NCBI GenBank assembly: GCA_964454295.1 | Contig: CAYVTV010000026.1 | Coordinates: 1-23,492, forward strand | Length of the DNA: 23,492 nucleotides | Reading direction: 5' to 3' | Source: CAYVTV01 sp964454295 | GTDB taxonomy: Bacteria; Bacteroidota; Bacteroidia; Bacteroidales; GCA-2748055 | Shown here: positions 1-7,958 of the stretch, in pieces | Position numbering within the stretch: the first letter of the stretch is position 1 | Layout of the letters: each line of letters begins with the position of its first letter | Notes under the pieces: generated by a model | Database searches by the model: none | What the model was told of the DNA's origin: nothing | The model's input: the letters and a program-made list of their open reading frames with translations, nothing else | Translations under genes and position numbers: made by a program

Positions 1-493
1 TATCCCAGCTACTGATATATTCGCTTGTGCAGGCTTTTGGAAAATGCAGATTGGATTCAGGCATTCTTAGTTTTTTGTCAATCCTGTCAAAACACAACTC
101 CCGGTCTGCCCTTTCAAAAGATATTGGGCTTTCAGGGCTGATTTCCTTTTCATCAGTGAACCATTCATCCATTCCCCAAAAATGAGCATTAGATAAATCC
201 AGTTGTAATTCATTTACTAAGCGCGCAACCAAAGGCAATTGTTCGGTAGGGCCAATGGGCCCGCAAATACCTGCCGGATTTGATGCGGTTGCCTGTTGCC
301 ATGCTGTAATGTATTCGAGTGCCTCAGCAAGATAAAAGTCTTCCAGCGTATCATAAAATACAACCTTGAACCCTGGCCTTGAAAGTGCAAGCATATCTTT
401 TGGTGTCAGATTTGCTGCATCATTCAGCAACTCATCATCCAGTGTGGTAAAATCCCACCATCCGGGTGCCAGCATACTTAATTTTCGTGCCAT
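1..493 (-). CDS. NagB-like glucosamine-6-phosphate deaminase/isomerase family protein (3' end cut by window edge)
   Basis: The reading frame starts at an ATG at 493 and stays open for 164 codons to the window edge, so the C-terminus is missing. The protein has no signal peptide and should be cytosolic. It resembles the glucosamine-6-phosphate deaminase / 6-phosphogluconolactonase fold. The segment ICGPIGPTEQLPLVARLVNE (about residues 76-95) sits where NagB has its phosphate-binding glycine loop, and FWGMDEW (105-111) matches the NagB motif that holds the general-base Asp (here about D109). SPISFERADRELCFDRID follows as expected. The later NagB Asp/His pair would lie beyond the window, so activity cannot be judged. 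The glycine loop differs from the usual GGSTP form, so this is probably a divergent member, not housekeeping nagB. It follows the PIG-L gene by 27 bases and is probably co-transcribed with it; in some Bacteroidota the two domains are fused. Confidence 0.75.
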   Translation of the reverse strand, partial: MARKLSMLAPGWWDFTTLDDELLNDAANLTPKDMLALSRPGFKVVFYDTLEDFYLAEALEYITAWQQATASNPAGICGPIGPTEQLPLVARLVNELQLDLSNAHFWGMDEWFTDEKEISPESPISFERADRELCFDRIDKKLRMPESNLHFPKACTSEYISSWD

Positions 494-520
494 TATATCT
501 TTCTTTTATATGATAAATTA

Positions 521-1288
521 TTATTTGACCACGGTTAGTTCTCCGAGTATTTTTTTCAGAATATTTTCCTGGGGATACCCGTGACCTAAGTGTTGCCGGA
601 AGACTTCTGCATACTCAGTCCCGATTTCTTCTCCCCTTTTTTCAGCAAACCGTTTCATGGTAAGAATATATTCATCTATTTTATGGTATCTAAGCAACCA
701 GTTTCGTTGGCTTTCGTGGCATGCCAGCATTTTTTCCTTTACGTCTATCTCACCTGAAATATCAATATACATAGTGGGTTGAGATGCCCTTCCCAGTTTG
801 TCTTTGCCTTCCATGGCATCGCAATAATACAGGTAAGGTATAGGTTCGAAAGGTTCTTCCTTCACTTCCATATTTTTCATCCCGCAGGCAAAACAAGCCG
901 TTTGTACAATCATACTCGTCATTTCATGGTCCACCATATAATCTTCAGGGCTTGCCGTAAATACAATTTCAGGTCTGATTTTTCGTATCAATGCTGTTAC
1001 ATCATTAATTGTCTCACGGTCATAAAAAATATAAACGTCCTCGAAATCAAGGCAATGATAAGTTCCTCCTATTAATTTAGCGGCTTTTTTTGCTTCCGCT
1101 TTCCTGATGGCACTTATCTCTTCACATGTAAATTCTGTTGTGCCTTTATCGCCAGGTGTCATGGTAGCAATATGAATTTCCCATCCCTGTTTTTTCAGAA
1201 GGGATAAGGTTCCTGCGCACATTAATTCCGCATCATCGGGGTGTGCAAAAATGGCCAACACTTTTTTACCATAATTAATTTTTATCAT
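521..1288 (-). CDS. PIG-L (LmbE-type) zinc-dependent N-deacetylase
   Basis: This 255-residue protein without a signal peptide is a PIG-L/LmbE family deacetylase. These enzymes remove N-acetyl groups from GlcNAc-type substrates with a single zinc ion. The family signature AHPDDAE is at residues 15-21: H16 and D19 are the expected zinc ligands and D18 the expected base. The third ligand is the His of DYMVDHEM (about H121). The C-terminal HLGHGYPQENILKKILG is typical of the subfamily found beside or fused to NagB-like domains. The ATG start at 1288 follows an A-rich leader. The gene lies between the GH20 hexosaminidase (24 bases upstream in transcription) and the NagB-like gene (27 bases downstream). 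That order suggests hexosamine release, N-deacetylation, then deamination or isomerisation. The substrate (free or phosphorylated sugar) is not evident from sequence. Confidence 0.9.
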   Translation of the reverse strand: MIKINYGKKVLAIFAHPDDAELMCAGTLSLLKKQGWEIHIATMTPGDKGTTEFTCEEISAIRKAEAKKAAKLIGGTYHCLDFEDVYIFYDRETINDVTALIRKIRPEIVFTASPEDYMVDHEMTSMIVQTACFACGMKNMEVKEEPFEPIPYLYYCDAMEGKDKLGRASQPTMYIDISGEIDVKEKMLACHESQRNWLLRYHKIDEYILTMKRFAEKRGEEIGTEYAEVFRQHLGHGYPQENILKKILGELTVVK

Positions 1289-1312
1289 CGTATCAAGATA
1301 TTAAATGATTTT

Positions 1313-3616
1313 TTAATGATAAAACCATGCTACAGGGATTTCTTCAATTTTATTTCCATTATAATTACAACCGAGTTTGATTTGCCCCTGATGATTAGCT
1401 GTAAGATACTTCAGATTAAATCTGTGGTATCCTTTTTCAAGAGCAATTTTCCCGGTTTTCTGATAGTAACGGGACAATTCAGCGGTATTATCAACAACAT
1501 TCATTTCATCGATGTAAAGTAATGTTTTTCCTCTTGAAGAAGATAAATAAAAATCATATACAGCTTTATCCGGCACATTAATAAAACCTTCATAAACGAT
1601 TGCAAGACAACACCCTTTTTTTTCTCCGGGAAATTTTACATTATCAACAATTCCCGTCTTATCCGGATAAGCATTAATTTCTTCAACAGATCGTATTTCC
1701 CTCTCAAAACAGAGATACCTAAGACCGGGTGTGACAGAACCTGGATCACATGCATCTTTCCAATCCAACTTTACAAATTCGCCTGTATGAACGGCACTTA
1801 TGCGGCCATTAGGCATAAATGTTCTTGATTTTAGAATCACAGGGTTCCTGCTTTCCAGATTTATCGTTATGGGCTTTTTGTAAAGAGGTGAAGATTCATC
1901 TGGTTCATTCCCGTCTGTAGTATATCTTATTTTGCTGTTGTGAATCACATTATTTAATTTTACCTGCACTTTATCTTCCGGATAACGATTAATAAATCCA
2001 TAATTGTCAGGATAATCAATACGGTAATTAATATTGTAGTAATCCAGTCTAAGATATTGATCATCCATTCTTTTAAGAAAATCATCCCAGTTCTTTTGGG
2101 TTTTATCCGACCAAAGAGCTTCCGCCAAAGCTGATAACCGTGGGAATATCATATATTCGGCAATATCAGTATTTGGCATGTATTCAGTCCATGCACATCC
2201 CTGTCCGCCCATGATAAATTCCGTTTCTGTTTCATTTAATGTATCCGGAACAGGATCAAAATTATAAACATCGCTCAACAGGTTACTATCATCACCTCCA
2301 CCTGCAATAGGTTCCTCATATTTCCCCTGATATACATAAAAATAGCATGGATTCCATGGGGTCATAATAGTATAATGATGAGCTTTTGCAGCTTTAATTC
2401 CGCCATCCACTCCTCTCCATGACATAACTACAGAACGTTCAGGTAAACCACCCTCTATAATCTCTTCCCACCCAATAACTTTTTTACCTTTACTGTGTAG
2501 ATAATTTTCAATCCGTTTAATGAAATAACTCTGTAGTTCATTTTCATCTTTCAATCCTTCTTCTCGTATTTTTCGCTGGCAATCCGCACAATTTTTCCAC
2601 CGTGTTTTTGGAACTTCATCACCCCCAATATGAATATATTGCCCCGGAAACAACTGTATAACCTCATCAAGAATATTTTCCAGAAATTCAAAAGTTTTTT
2701 CTTTTCCGGCACAAAAAACATCATCAAAAACACCCCATCTTGTACCTACGCTAAAAGGTCCGCCTGTACATGAAAATTGAGGATATGCAGCCAGTGCAGC
2801 CAAACAATGCCCGGGCATCTCTATCTCCGGAACCACTGTAATATGTCTTTCCTGTGCATATTGAACAATATCCCTGATTTCTTCCTGTGTATAATGACCG
2901 CCATATTTCTCCCTTTTGTATTTTGGAGGATATTGGTCAGCAGCCTCAAATAATGTACTATCACGCCAGGAACCAATTTCGATTAGTTTGGGATACTTTT
3001 GTATTTCAATCCTCCAACCCTGATCTTCGGTCAAGTGCCAATGAAATATATTTAATTTGTGCATTGCCATTACATCAAGCAAATTTTTAATAAAATCAAC
3101 CGAAAAAAAATGCCGGCCCACATCTAAGTGTTGTCCGCGCCACCGAAATTGAGGAAAGTCTTTGATATCTATTGCAGGGACAGTAATTTGCTTATACTTT
3201 TTAGCCTCCGGAAGCAACATTTGTAAAAAAGTTTGTATACCATAAAATATACCGGCATCCGAAGATGCTGTAATCTCCACTGTATTTTCTCTTATTTTTA
3301 ATAAATACCCCTCCTCGTTATCTATTGAATCTGTTAAAGATAGCCGGATAAAATTTTTTTTGGGAGTGTTTATTCCGATTTGGGTTTGAATGCCATATTT
3401 ATTTTCAATATAATTTCGTAAATAAATGGCATATCTCATAAAATCATTATTTGCGATAATAATCTTTGTTTTTTGCTCTAACGTGAACTCACCACTAAGG
3501 AGTTTCTGACTGACAGGTTTTGGAATAATACTTATGTCCCTTTCTTCTATTCTACATCCGTTTATGAATAAAAATAACCACGTAAAAAAAAATAAATATT
3601 TCACAAATTGATTCAT
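1313..3616 (-). CDS. GH20 beta-N-acetylhexosaminidase, lipoprotein, with C-terminal accessory domains
   Basis: This 767-residue exported enzyme should release terminal beta-linked N-acetylhexosamines by substrate-assisted catalysis, in which the sugar's own acetamido group is the nucleophile. The N-terminus is a hydrophobic stretch ending LFINGC (Cys about 21), a plausible lipoprotein signal. An N-terminal GH20b-type domain spans roughly residues 28-150, followed by the (beta/alpha)8 catalytic domain at about 155-505. WHLTEDQGWRIEI is at about 193-205, and the catalytic Asp-Glu pair is D333-E334 in HIGGDEVPKTRW. Residues about 545-615 (IRYTTDGNEPDESSPLY) look like the chitobiase/hexosaminidase C-terminal beta domain. 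The last 100 or so residues (GFINVPDKAVYDFYLSS, LLYIDEMNVVDN) look PA14-like. It sits 13 bases after an exported nitrilase-family gene and 24 bases before the PIG-L gene. Family assignment is strong; the exact glycan is unknown. Confidence 0.95.
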   Translation of the reverse strand: MNQFVKYLFFFTWLFLFINGCRIEERDISIIPKPVSQKLLSGEFTLEQKTKIIIANNDFMRYAIYLRNYIENKYGIQTQIGINTPKKNFIRLSLTDSIDNEEGYLLKIRENTVEITASSDAGIFYGIQTFLQMLLPEAKKYKQITVPAIDIKDFPQFRWRGQHLDVGRHFFSVDFIKNLLDVMAMHKLNIFHWHLTEDQGWRIEIQKYPKLIEIGSWRDSTLFEAADQYPPKYKREKYGGHYTQEEIRDIVQYAQERHITVVPEIEMPGHCLAALAAYPQFSCTGGPFSVGTRWGVFDDVFCAGKEKTFEFLENILDEVIQLFPGQYIHIGGDEVPKTRWKNCADCQRKIREEGLKDENELQSYFIKRIENYLHSKGKKVIGWEEIIEGGLPERSVVMSWRGVDGGIKAAKAHHYTIMTPWNPCYFYVYQGKYEEPIAGGGDDSNLLSDVYNFDPVPDTLNETETEFIMGGQGCAWTEYMPNTDIAEYMIFPRLSALAEALWSDKTQKNWDDFLKRMDDQYLRLDYYNINYRIDYPDNYGFINRYPEDKVQVKLNNVIHNSKIRYTTDGNEPDESSPLYKKPITINLESRNPVILKSRTFMPNGRISAVHTGEFVKLDWKDACDPGSVTPGLRYLCFEREIRSVEEINAYPDKTGIVDNVKFPGEKKGCCLAIVYEGFINVPDKAVYDFYLSSSRGKTLLYIDEMNVVDNTAELSRYYQKTGKIALEKGYHRFNLKYLTANHQGQIKLGCNYNGNKIEEIPVAWFYH

Positions 3617-3629
3617 ATAGTTACAATTT

Positions 3630-4652
3630 TCAGTAATTCAAATACGATTCAACATCTTGTCCGTCTAGCCTTTGAACTAAATTCATACCTTTTTTCATCC
3701 ATTTAATATATTCAGGATTTTCAAGGTTTGTCCTATACATTTTATTTACATTTTCATTTTTGCCAAGTACCCTGGTAACTGTAGATCCCGTAGCCATCTC
3801 CATATCAAGAGTCGATATAACAAGTCTTTCCTCAAATACACCGGCCTCATCTAACACATTACCAAGAGGATCAACAATTTTAGAATTTCCATGAGAACAG
3901 TTTTTTCTGGTAATATTCTTGGGGTCAGCAGGGCTGTTGCTCATTACAGCAAACACCATGTTTTCGGTGGCCCGGGATATCTGCATGGATCGGTATCCCA
4001 AAAGCTTATTCTCGCTAGTGATGCCACTTTCGTTGTTCGCAATGAATATTATTTTTGCACCCGCGGCAACTCCCAGTCTGGCAAGTTCAGGATAGCGAAG
4101 ATCATGACAAATAATGATTGTGGACTCAATTCCAGCTACATTGAAAATAACCGGGCCTTTACCAGCTATATAATAGGGTTCACCTGCTCGCCATGTTTTG
4201 ATATATTTTCCCAATACTTTTCCATATTCATTAATAATCAATACATAATTTATATATGAATCACCTGCTTTACCTGAGCTACCTAATAGAACTGAAATCT
4301 TCAGTTTTGCTGCCATATCCCGTATTTCTTTTTCAATAGTACGAACCATTTCAAAATCAATTTTATCAAGTTGTTTCTCATCCGGGTATCCTGTAAGGCA
4401 ACCTTCATGAAAAAGTATAATTTCACACCCGAGCTTATGTGCTTCGCTTATAGATTTAATTATTTTTTCCCTGTTTTGAACTATATTGTAATCAGTTAAT
4501 ATCTGTGCTGCTGCAACTTTAACTTTTTGTTTGTCATCTTTTATCATATAAGATACTCCCTCTTTTTGCTCAGATGTAACATAATCACTGTTTTGTGCAA
4601 AAAGTACTATACATGCTATAACAATTAAAAAAATAAAAATGAACTTTTTCAT
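3630..4652 (-). CDS. Exported carbon-nitrogen hydrolase (nitrilase superfamily), copy 1
   Basis: This 340-residue protein begins with a signal peptide (MKKFIFIFLIVIACIVLFAQ), so it should act outside the cytoplasm. The nitrilase-superfamily Glu-Lys-Cys triad is visible: E83 in FHEGCLTGYP, K152 in GKYIKTWRAGEPYY and nucleophile C182 in IICHDLRYPELARLG. These enzymes usually hydrolyse amides, N-carbamoyl compounds or nitriles. The context around the Lys (TWRAGEPYY) is less canonical than in the other two copies. The C-terminal tail of about 60 residues after the catalytic core is polar and has no recognised domain. It lies 35 bases after the SSS symporter and 13 bases before GH20, probably in one transcript with them. 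Its CHDLRYPEL motif is closer to the copy at 11552-13372 (CYDLRFPEL) than to the one at 21191-22126 (CYDRQLPEP). The substrate is unknown. Confidence 0.9.
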   Translation of the reverse strand: MKKFIFIFLIVIACIVLFAQNSDYVTSEQKEGVSYMIKDDKQKVKVAAAQILTDYNIVQNREKIIKSISEAHKLGCEIILFHEGCLTGYPDEKQLDKIDFEMVRTIEKEIRDMAAKLKISVLLGSSGKAGDSYINYVLIINEYGKVLGKYIKTWRAGEPYYIAGKGPVIFNVAGIESTIIICHDLRYPELARLGVAAGAKIIFIANNESGITSENKLLGYRSMQISRATENMVFAVMSNSPADPKNITRKNCSHGNSKIVDPLGNVLDEAGVFEERLVISTLDMEMATGSTVTRVLGKNENVNKMYRTNLENPEYIKWMKKGMNLVQRLDGQDVESYLNY

Positions 4653-4687
4653 AATACGTATAAAAGTTTAATATAAAACAGGTTTTT

Positions 4688-6298
4688 TCAACTTAACCAA
4701 ATGTAGATGAATATAGTAATAACTGAAAGAATTCCTAAATGCAACCTCCAGTCTGACCATCCTTCAAATTTTGCTATTCTTTTCGAAAAGTTTATGGTAG
4801 TTTTCTCTAACTTTTCAGGAGATGTTTTTTTAGTTAAGAAAGAAACCAGGAATAAAGTACTGATTATAAGGATTTCTGCCCATAAACCCCGGAATCCAAA
4901 ATTTAAGGTGTACTTGTAATGTAGAAATGGAAATATTTTTTCTCCGGTTTCTACTCCTAAAAATTGGTCGATAACAAAAATAGTTGATAGAATAACGCCT
5001 ACAATCACCGATACTGTTGCTCCTTTTAGAGTAACTTTCTTACTTACAATTCCGAAAAAAACGGCAGGAAATACAGGAATAACAAGATAAATAGATATGG
5101 TTTGCAGGTATTTGTAGAGTCCTTCTTCGTTTTTATATACCAGGTAAGCAGCTCCGATTCCCAGTAGAACAACAAGTAATATTACAATCCGGCCAATAAA
5201 TACCTGTTTTCTTTCAGATGTTTTGGGGTGGAATTCAACAATAAAATCGCGAACAACTAAGGTTGAAACTGAATTCAAAACGGCAATCAGCGAAGTAATT
5301 AATGCAGCCACTAATGAAGCTAATACAAGTCCGCGAATTCCCGGAGGTAAAAGCCGGTTCAGCAAAACAACAAATGTTTGTTTGGTCTCATCTCCATCCA
5401 GTCCGGGAAACAGGGCAAATGCTATAACGCCGGGTAAAGCAAAAATAAAAATCGGGAAAAGTTTCAGGAAGGTAGCAAACATTGCACCCCAGCGTGCATG
5501 ATTCAGGTTTGGAGCCGCCAATGCCCTTTGAACATTTACCTGATCGATTCCCCAATAAAAAATACCTGCATAAAAAGCGGTAGCCAGTATGCCCCAAAAC
5601 GGATACACCGGGTCATTAACAGGTTTTGCTATGGTCATTGATTCAGGGACCTTTTCCATTAATCCGCTCCATCCACCTACTTTATCAAGTCCGATGATCA
5701 GCATGATGGTGCAACCAGCAATCATAATGACGACCTGAATAGTATCGGTGTAAGCAACTGCGGTAAAACCTCCAATGATAGTAAATATAGCTACAATCAG
5801 GCCAATATAAAATACTGTAGTCATTACGTTAAAACCTAACAAGCTGTTCATTACCAAAGCCCCAGCAAAAAGTGTAAAAGCAAGTTTTGTCATAATGCTG
5901 ATTACCAGCATAAACCCTGAAAAGAATAACTTGGCATTCCGGTTGTATCGTATTTCAAGAAATTCTGGAATAGTAAAAATTTTATTTTTAATGTAATATG
6001 GAAATAAAATAGCACAAGCAAAACCCAATGTGATGGCTGTGGTAAGTTCAACGGAGCCAGCTGAAAGTCCATATCGGTAGGAATCGCCAGATAAACCAAC
6101 CAAATGTTCAGCTCCAATATTTGTTGCAAAAATTGAAGCGCCGATAATCGGCCATTTAATTTTCCGGCCACCCAAGAAGAAGTTTGAACTATTTTGCCCG
6201 GATTTTGTCCTGTAAGCCATATATAATCCAACCAACAAACTTCCCGATAGCACAAAAATCCCAACAAACCAATCCAGACTGTTTAACGTAATACTCAT
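4688..6298 (-). CDS. Sodium/solute symporter (SSS family)
   Basis: This is a polytopic membrane protein of 536 residues with about 13-14 hydrophobic segments. SSS hallmarks are present: FFLGGRKIKWPIIGASIFAT after the first membrane helix, GGFTAVAYTDTIQ in the middle, and a long run of helices to the C-terminus. SSS carriers import sugars, sugar acids, amino acids and similar solutes with Na+. The start is the ATG at 6298 (MSITLNSLDWFVG), the usual beginning for this family. The frame can be extended seven codons upstream to a TTG at 6319, but those residues (VIDYRK) are polar and precede the normal N-terminus. The gene follows a 208-base gap, the largest in the window, so it may have its own promoter. 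Exported amidase, GH20, PIG-L and NagB-like genes follow it, so an amino-sugar-derived solute is a reasonable guess for cargo. Confidence 0.92.
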   Translation of the reverse strand: MSITLNSLDWFVGIFVLSGSLLVGLYMAYRTKSGQNSSNFFLGGRKIKWPIIGASIFATNIGAEHLVGLSGDSYRYGLSAGSVELTTAITLGFACAILFPYYIKNKIFTIPEFLEIRYNRNAKLFFSGFMLVISIMTKLAFTLFAGALVMNSLLGFNVMTTVFYIGLIVAIFTIIGGFTAVAYTDTIQVVIMIAGCTIMLIIGLDKVGGWSGLMEKVPESMTIAKPVNDPVYPFWGILATAFYAGIFYWGIDQVNVQRALAAPNLNHARWGAMFATFLKLFPIFIFALPGVIAFALFPGLDGDETKQTFVVLLNRLLPPGIRGLVLASLVAALITSLIAVLNSVSTLVVRDFIVEFHPKTSERKQVFIGRIVILLVVLLGIGAAYLVYKNEEGLYKYLQTISIYLVIPVFPAVFFGIVSKKVTLKGATVSVIVGVILSTIFVIDQFLGVETGEKIFPFLHYKYTLNFGFRGLWAEILIISTLFLVSFLTKKTSPEKLEKTTINFSKRIAKFEGWSDWRLHLGILSVITIFIYIWLS

Positions 6299-6506
6299 CT
6301 TTCTATAATCTATAACCAAACCATAAAAATTTTTTTTCTATCTGAATTTCATTTTCTTTTACTAATACCTCATGGAGTCTCTCCTGAAAAGAACTTTCAA
6401 TTCAACTAAACTGCCCATAATATTGAACATCAATTTGATATTAACTATTATTTACAAAGTTGCTTATATTTTTCTTACTTTATTAATGCTTTTTTTGGTG
6501 TTGAAT
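6299..6506. other. 208-base intergenic gap upstream of the SSS symporter
   Basis: This is the longest gene-free stretch. It is AT-rich with no convincing coding sequence on either strand. On the minus strand CAACTTTG (near 6455-6462) is one base from the Bacteroides -7 promoter consensus TAnnTTTG, but no TTTG element is visible at the expected -33 spacing. A promoter for the downstream genes (symporter to NagB-like) is therefore plausible by position only. Confidence 0.3.
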
Positions 6507-7937
6507 TCAAATATGAACAGGCAGCGAATAAGGTTGCCTGTATTTTTTAGTAAACATTCGGTTTGCCTCTTCATCATTCAGCACTATTAAAGTTTCGGGA
6601 TCTATGTTGAGAGTACGTCCCAACCGATATGAAATGTTGGCAAGATGAATCAATACACAGGAATAGAAGCCTTCCTCAATAGGAGCTGTTAATAAACCCG
6701 GATCGTTTACCCTTATTGCGTCAATAAAATTTTGATAGTGGTTTCCCTCCCCTTTACCAGATGCGCCTGGTTCTCTTCCTTTTCCCATAAAAGTTTGCCA
6801 GCCATCCACATCTTTCAACATATATCCCTCTGATCCGTAAAAAATATTACCAACCACATTGGCAGAACTGGTCATATAGGTATTGGTCAGGCTTTCCCCT
6901 GAGCCCAAATGATTTCCTTCGGGGTTGCTAATCCAGTGCCTGACTTCGAACTGCATAATTTTCTTTTTTTCACCACCGCCTTCAGGATTGGGAAATTCAT
7001 ATAATGCCATCAGCACATTGGGTGTTTCCTGATCGTCGTCAAACATCATGTGGCCCCCCAGAGCACTCACCTTTGAAGGGATTTTCACACCCAGTCCCCA
7101 ACGGGCCACATCCATTTCGTGAACACCCTGGTTTCCCATGTCGCCGTTGCCGTAATCCCAGTACCAATGCCAGTTATAGTGAAAACGGTTTCGGTTAAAA
7201 GGCCTCTGGGGTGCCGGGCCCAGCCATAAATCGTAATCTACTTTTTGCATATACCTTTTAGTGAAAGGTTTAAACCAGTATTTACTATTCACAGTACTCG
7301 CATATTTTTCATCTTCCTGCATGTACCCGTCCGGAAATTTTCCAATGGAATCCCGCCACTTGTAACAGATTCCCTTTGCCATGTAAACTTCACCTAATTT
7401 TCCGTTGCGTATAAATTGGACCGCCGATTGTGCCCCGGGGTTGCTACGCTGTTCCGCACCATCCTGAACCACTACATTGTATTTTTTCGCAGCTTTAATC
7501 AGTTTTTGGCCTTCTTCGATTGTATGGCAGGAAGGCTTTTCAATACTTGCATGCTTTCCGGCTTGAACAGCCCAAATTCCGGCCAGTGCATGCCAATGGT
7601 TTGGTGTAACTATCGATACAGCATCAATTGATTTGTTTTCAAAAAGTTTACGCATATCCTTGTAAAGTGCCGGCTCACGTAAACCTTTATCGGTAAAATG
7701 CTTTTTAACACGCTCGGCGAAAAGGTTTTCGTCCACATCACATAAAGCAGTCACTTCCACATTTTTCAGTTGCTGATATGCCTGAATATGCGACTGACCC
7801 ATTCCCCTGATACCGATAACCGCCACATTTACCCTGTCGTTAGAACCCTTCCAGTTGGAATTTGAAAAGATAAGCGGTGCCGTTCCCAATGCTATGGTAC
7901 TTTTTGCTGACTTTTGAATAAATTTTCTTCTTTCCAT
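6507..7937 (-). CDS. Gfo/Idh/MocA family oxidoreductase with Tat-type signal, copy 1
   Basis: This 476-residue NAD(P)-dependent sugar oxidoreductase family member starts MERRKFIQKSAKSTIALG, a twin-arginine-type signal (R3-R4), so it is probably exported already folded with its cofactor. The Rossmann loop is GIRGMG (42-47), and the catalytic-lysine motif is the canonical EKP (SIEKPSCH, about 133-135). The C-terminal alpha/beta substrate domain includes HYNWHWYWDYGNGDMGNQG. The ATG at 7937 is preceded by an A-rich leader. It is the last gene of the compact block MFS - URO-D-like - DUF6807 - Gfo/Idh, 21 bases after the DUF6807 gene. Members of this family often oxidise C3 of a sugar or reduce keto-sugars; the direction and substrate cannot be read here. 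It is clearly paralogous to, but distinct from, the copy at 16611-18089. Confidence 0.93.
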   Translation of the reverse strand: MERRKFIQKSAKSTIALGTAPLIFSNSNWKGSNDRVNVAVIGIRGMGQSHIQAYQQLKNVEVTALCDVDENLFAERVKKHFTDKGLREPALYKDMRKLFENKSIDAVSIVTPNHWHALAGIWAVQAGKHASIEKPSCHTIEEGQKLIKAAKKYNVVVQDGAEQRSNPGAQSAVQFIRNGKLGEVYMAKGICYKWRDSIGKFPDGYMQEDEKYASTVNSKYWFKPFTKRYMQKVDYDLWLGPAPQRPFNRNRFHYNWHWYWDYGNGDMGNQGVHEMDVARWGLGVKIPSKVSALGGHMMFDDDQETPNVLMALYEFPNPEGGGEKKKIMQFEVRHWISNPEGNHLGSGESLTNTYMTSSANVVGNIFYGSEGYMLKDVDGWQTFMGKGREPGASGKGEGNHYQNFIDAIRVNDPGLLTAPIEEGFYSCVLIHLANISYRLGRTLNIDPETLIVLNDEEANRMFTKKYRQPYSLPVHI

Positions 7938-7946
7938 CGTTAATTT

Positions 7947-7956
7947 GATTTTTAAT
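7947..7956 (-). promoter_or_regulatory. A-rich translation leader motif ATTAAAAATC before the Gfo/Idh start
   Basis: On the minus strand ATTAAAAATC ends nine bases before the ATG at 7937, and no Shine-Dalgarno sequence is present. Very similar motifs precede other starts in the window. A-rich leaders in place of Shine-Dalgarno sites are typical of Bacteroidota. Confidence 0.4.
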
Positions 7957-7958
7957 TT

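Noticed and set aside
6299..6319. N-terminal extension of the SSS symporter to a TTG codon
   Set aside because: The added residues are polar and the family normally starts at the downstream ATG (MSITLNSLDW).
6362..6385. Three-codon mini-frame (Met-Arg-Tyr-stop) with an AGGAG sequence seven bases upstream, in the leader of the symporter
   Set aside because: Bacteroidota rarely use Shine-Dalgarno sites and a three-codon frame is expected by chance. There is no further sign of a leader-peptide attenuator.
6372..6590. Plus-strand frame of 72 codons covering much of the 208-base gap
   Set aside because: It runs into the conserved 3' end of the Gfo/Idh gene on the other strand. Its hydrophobic translation is what AT-rich DNA gives by chance.
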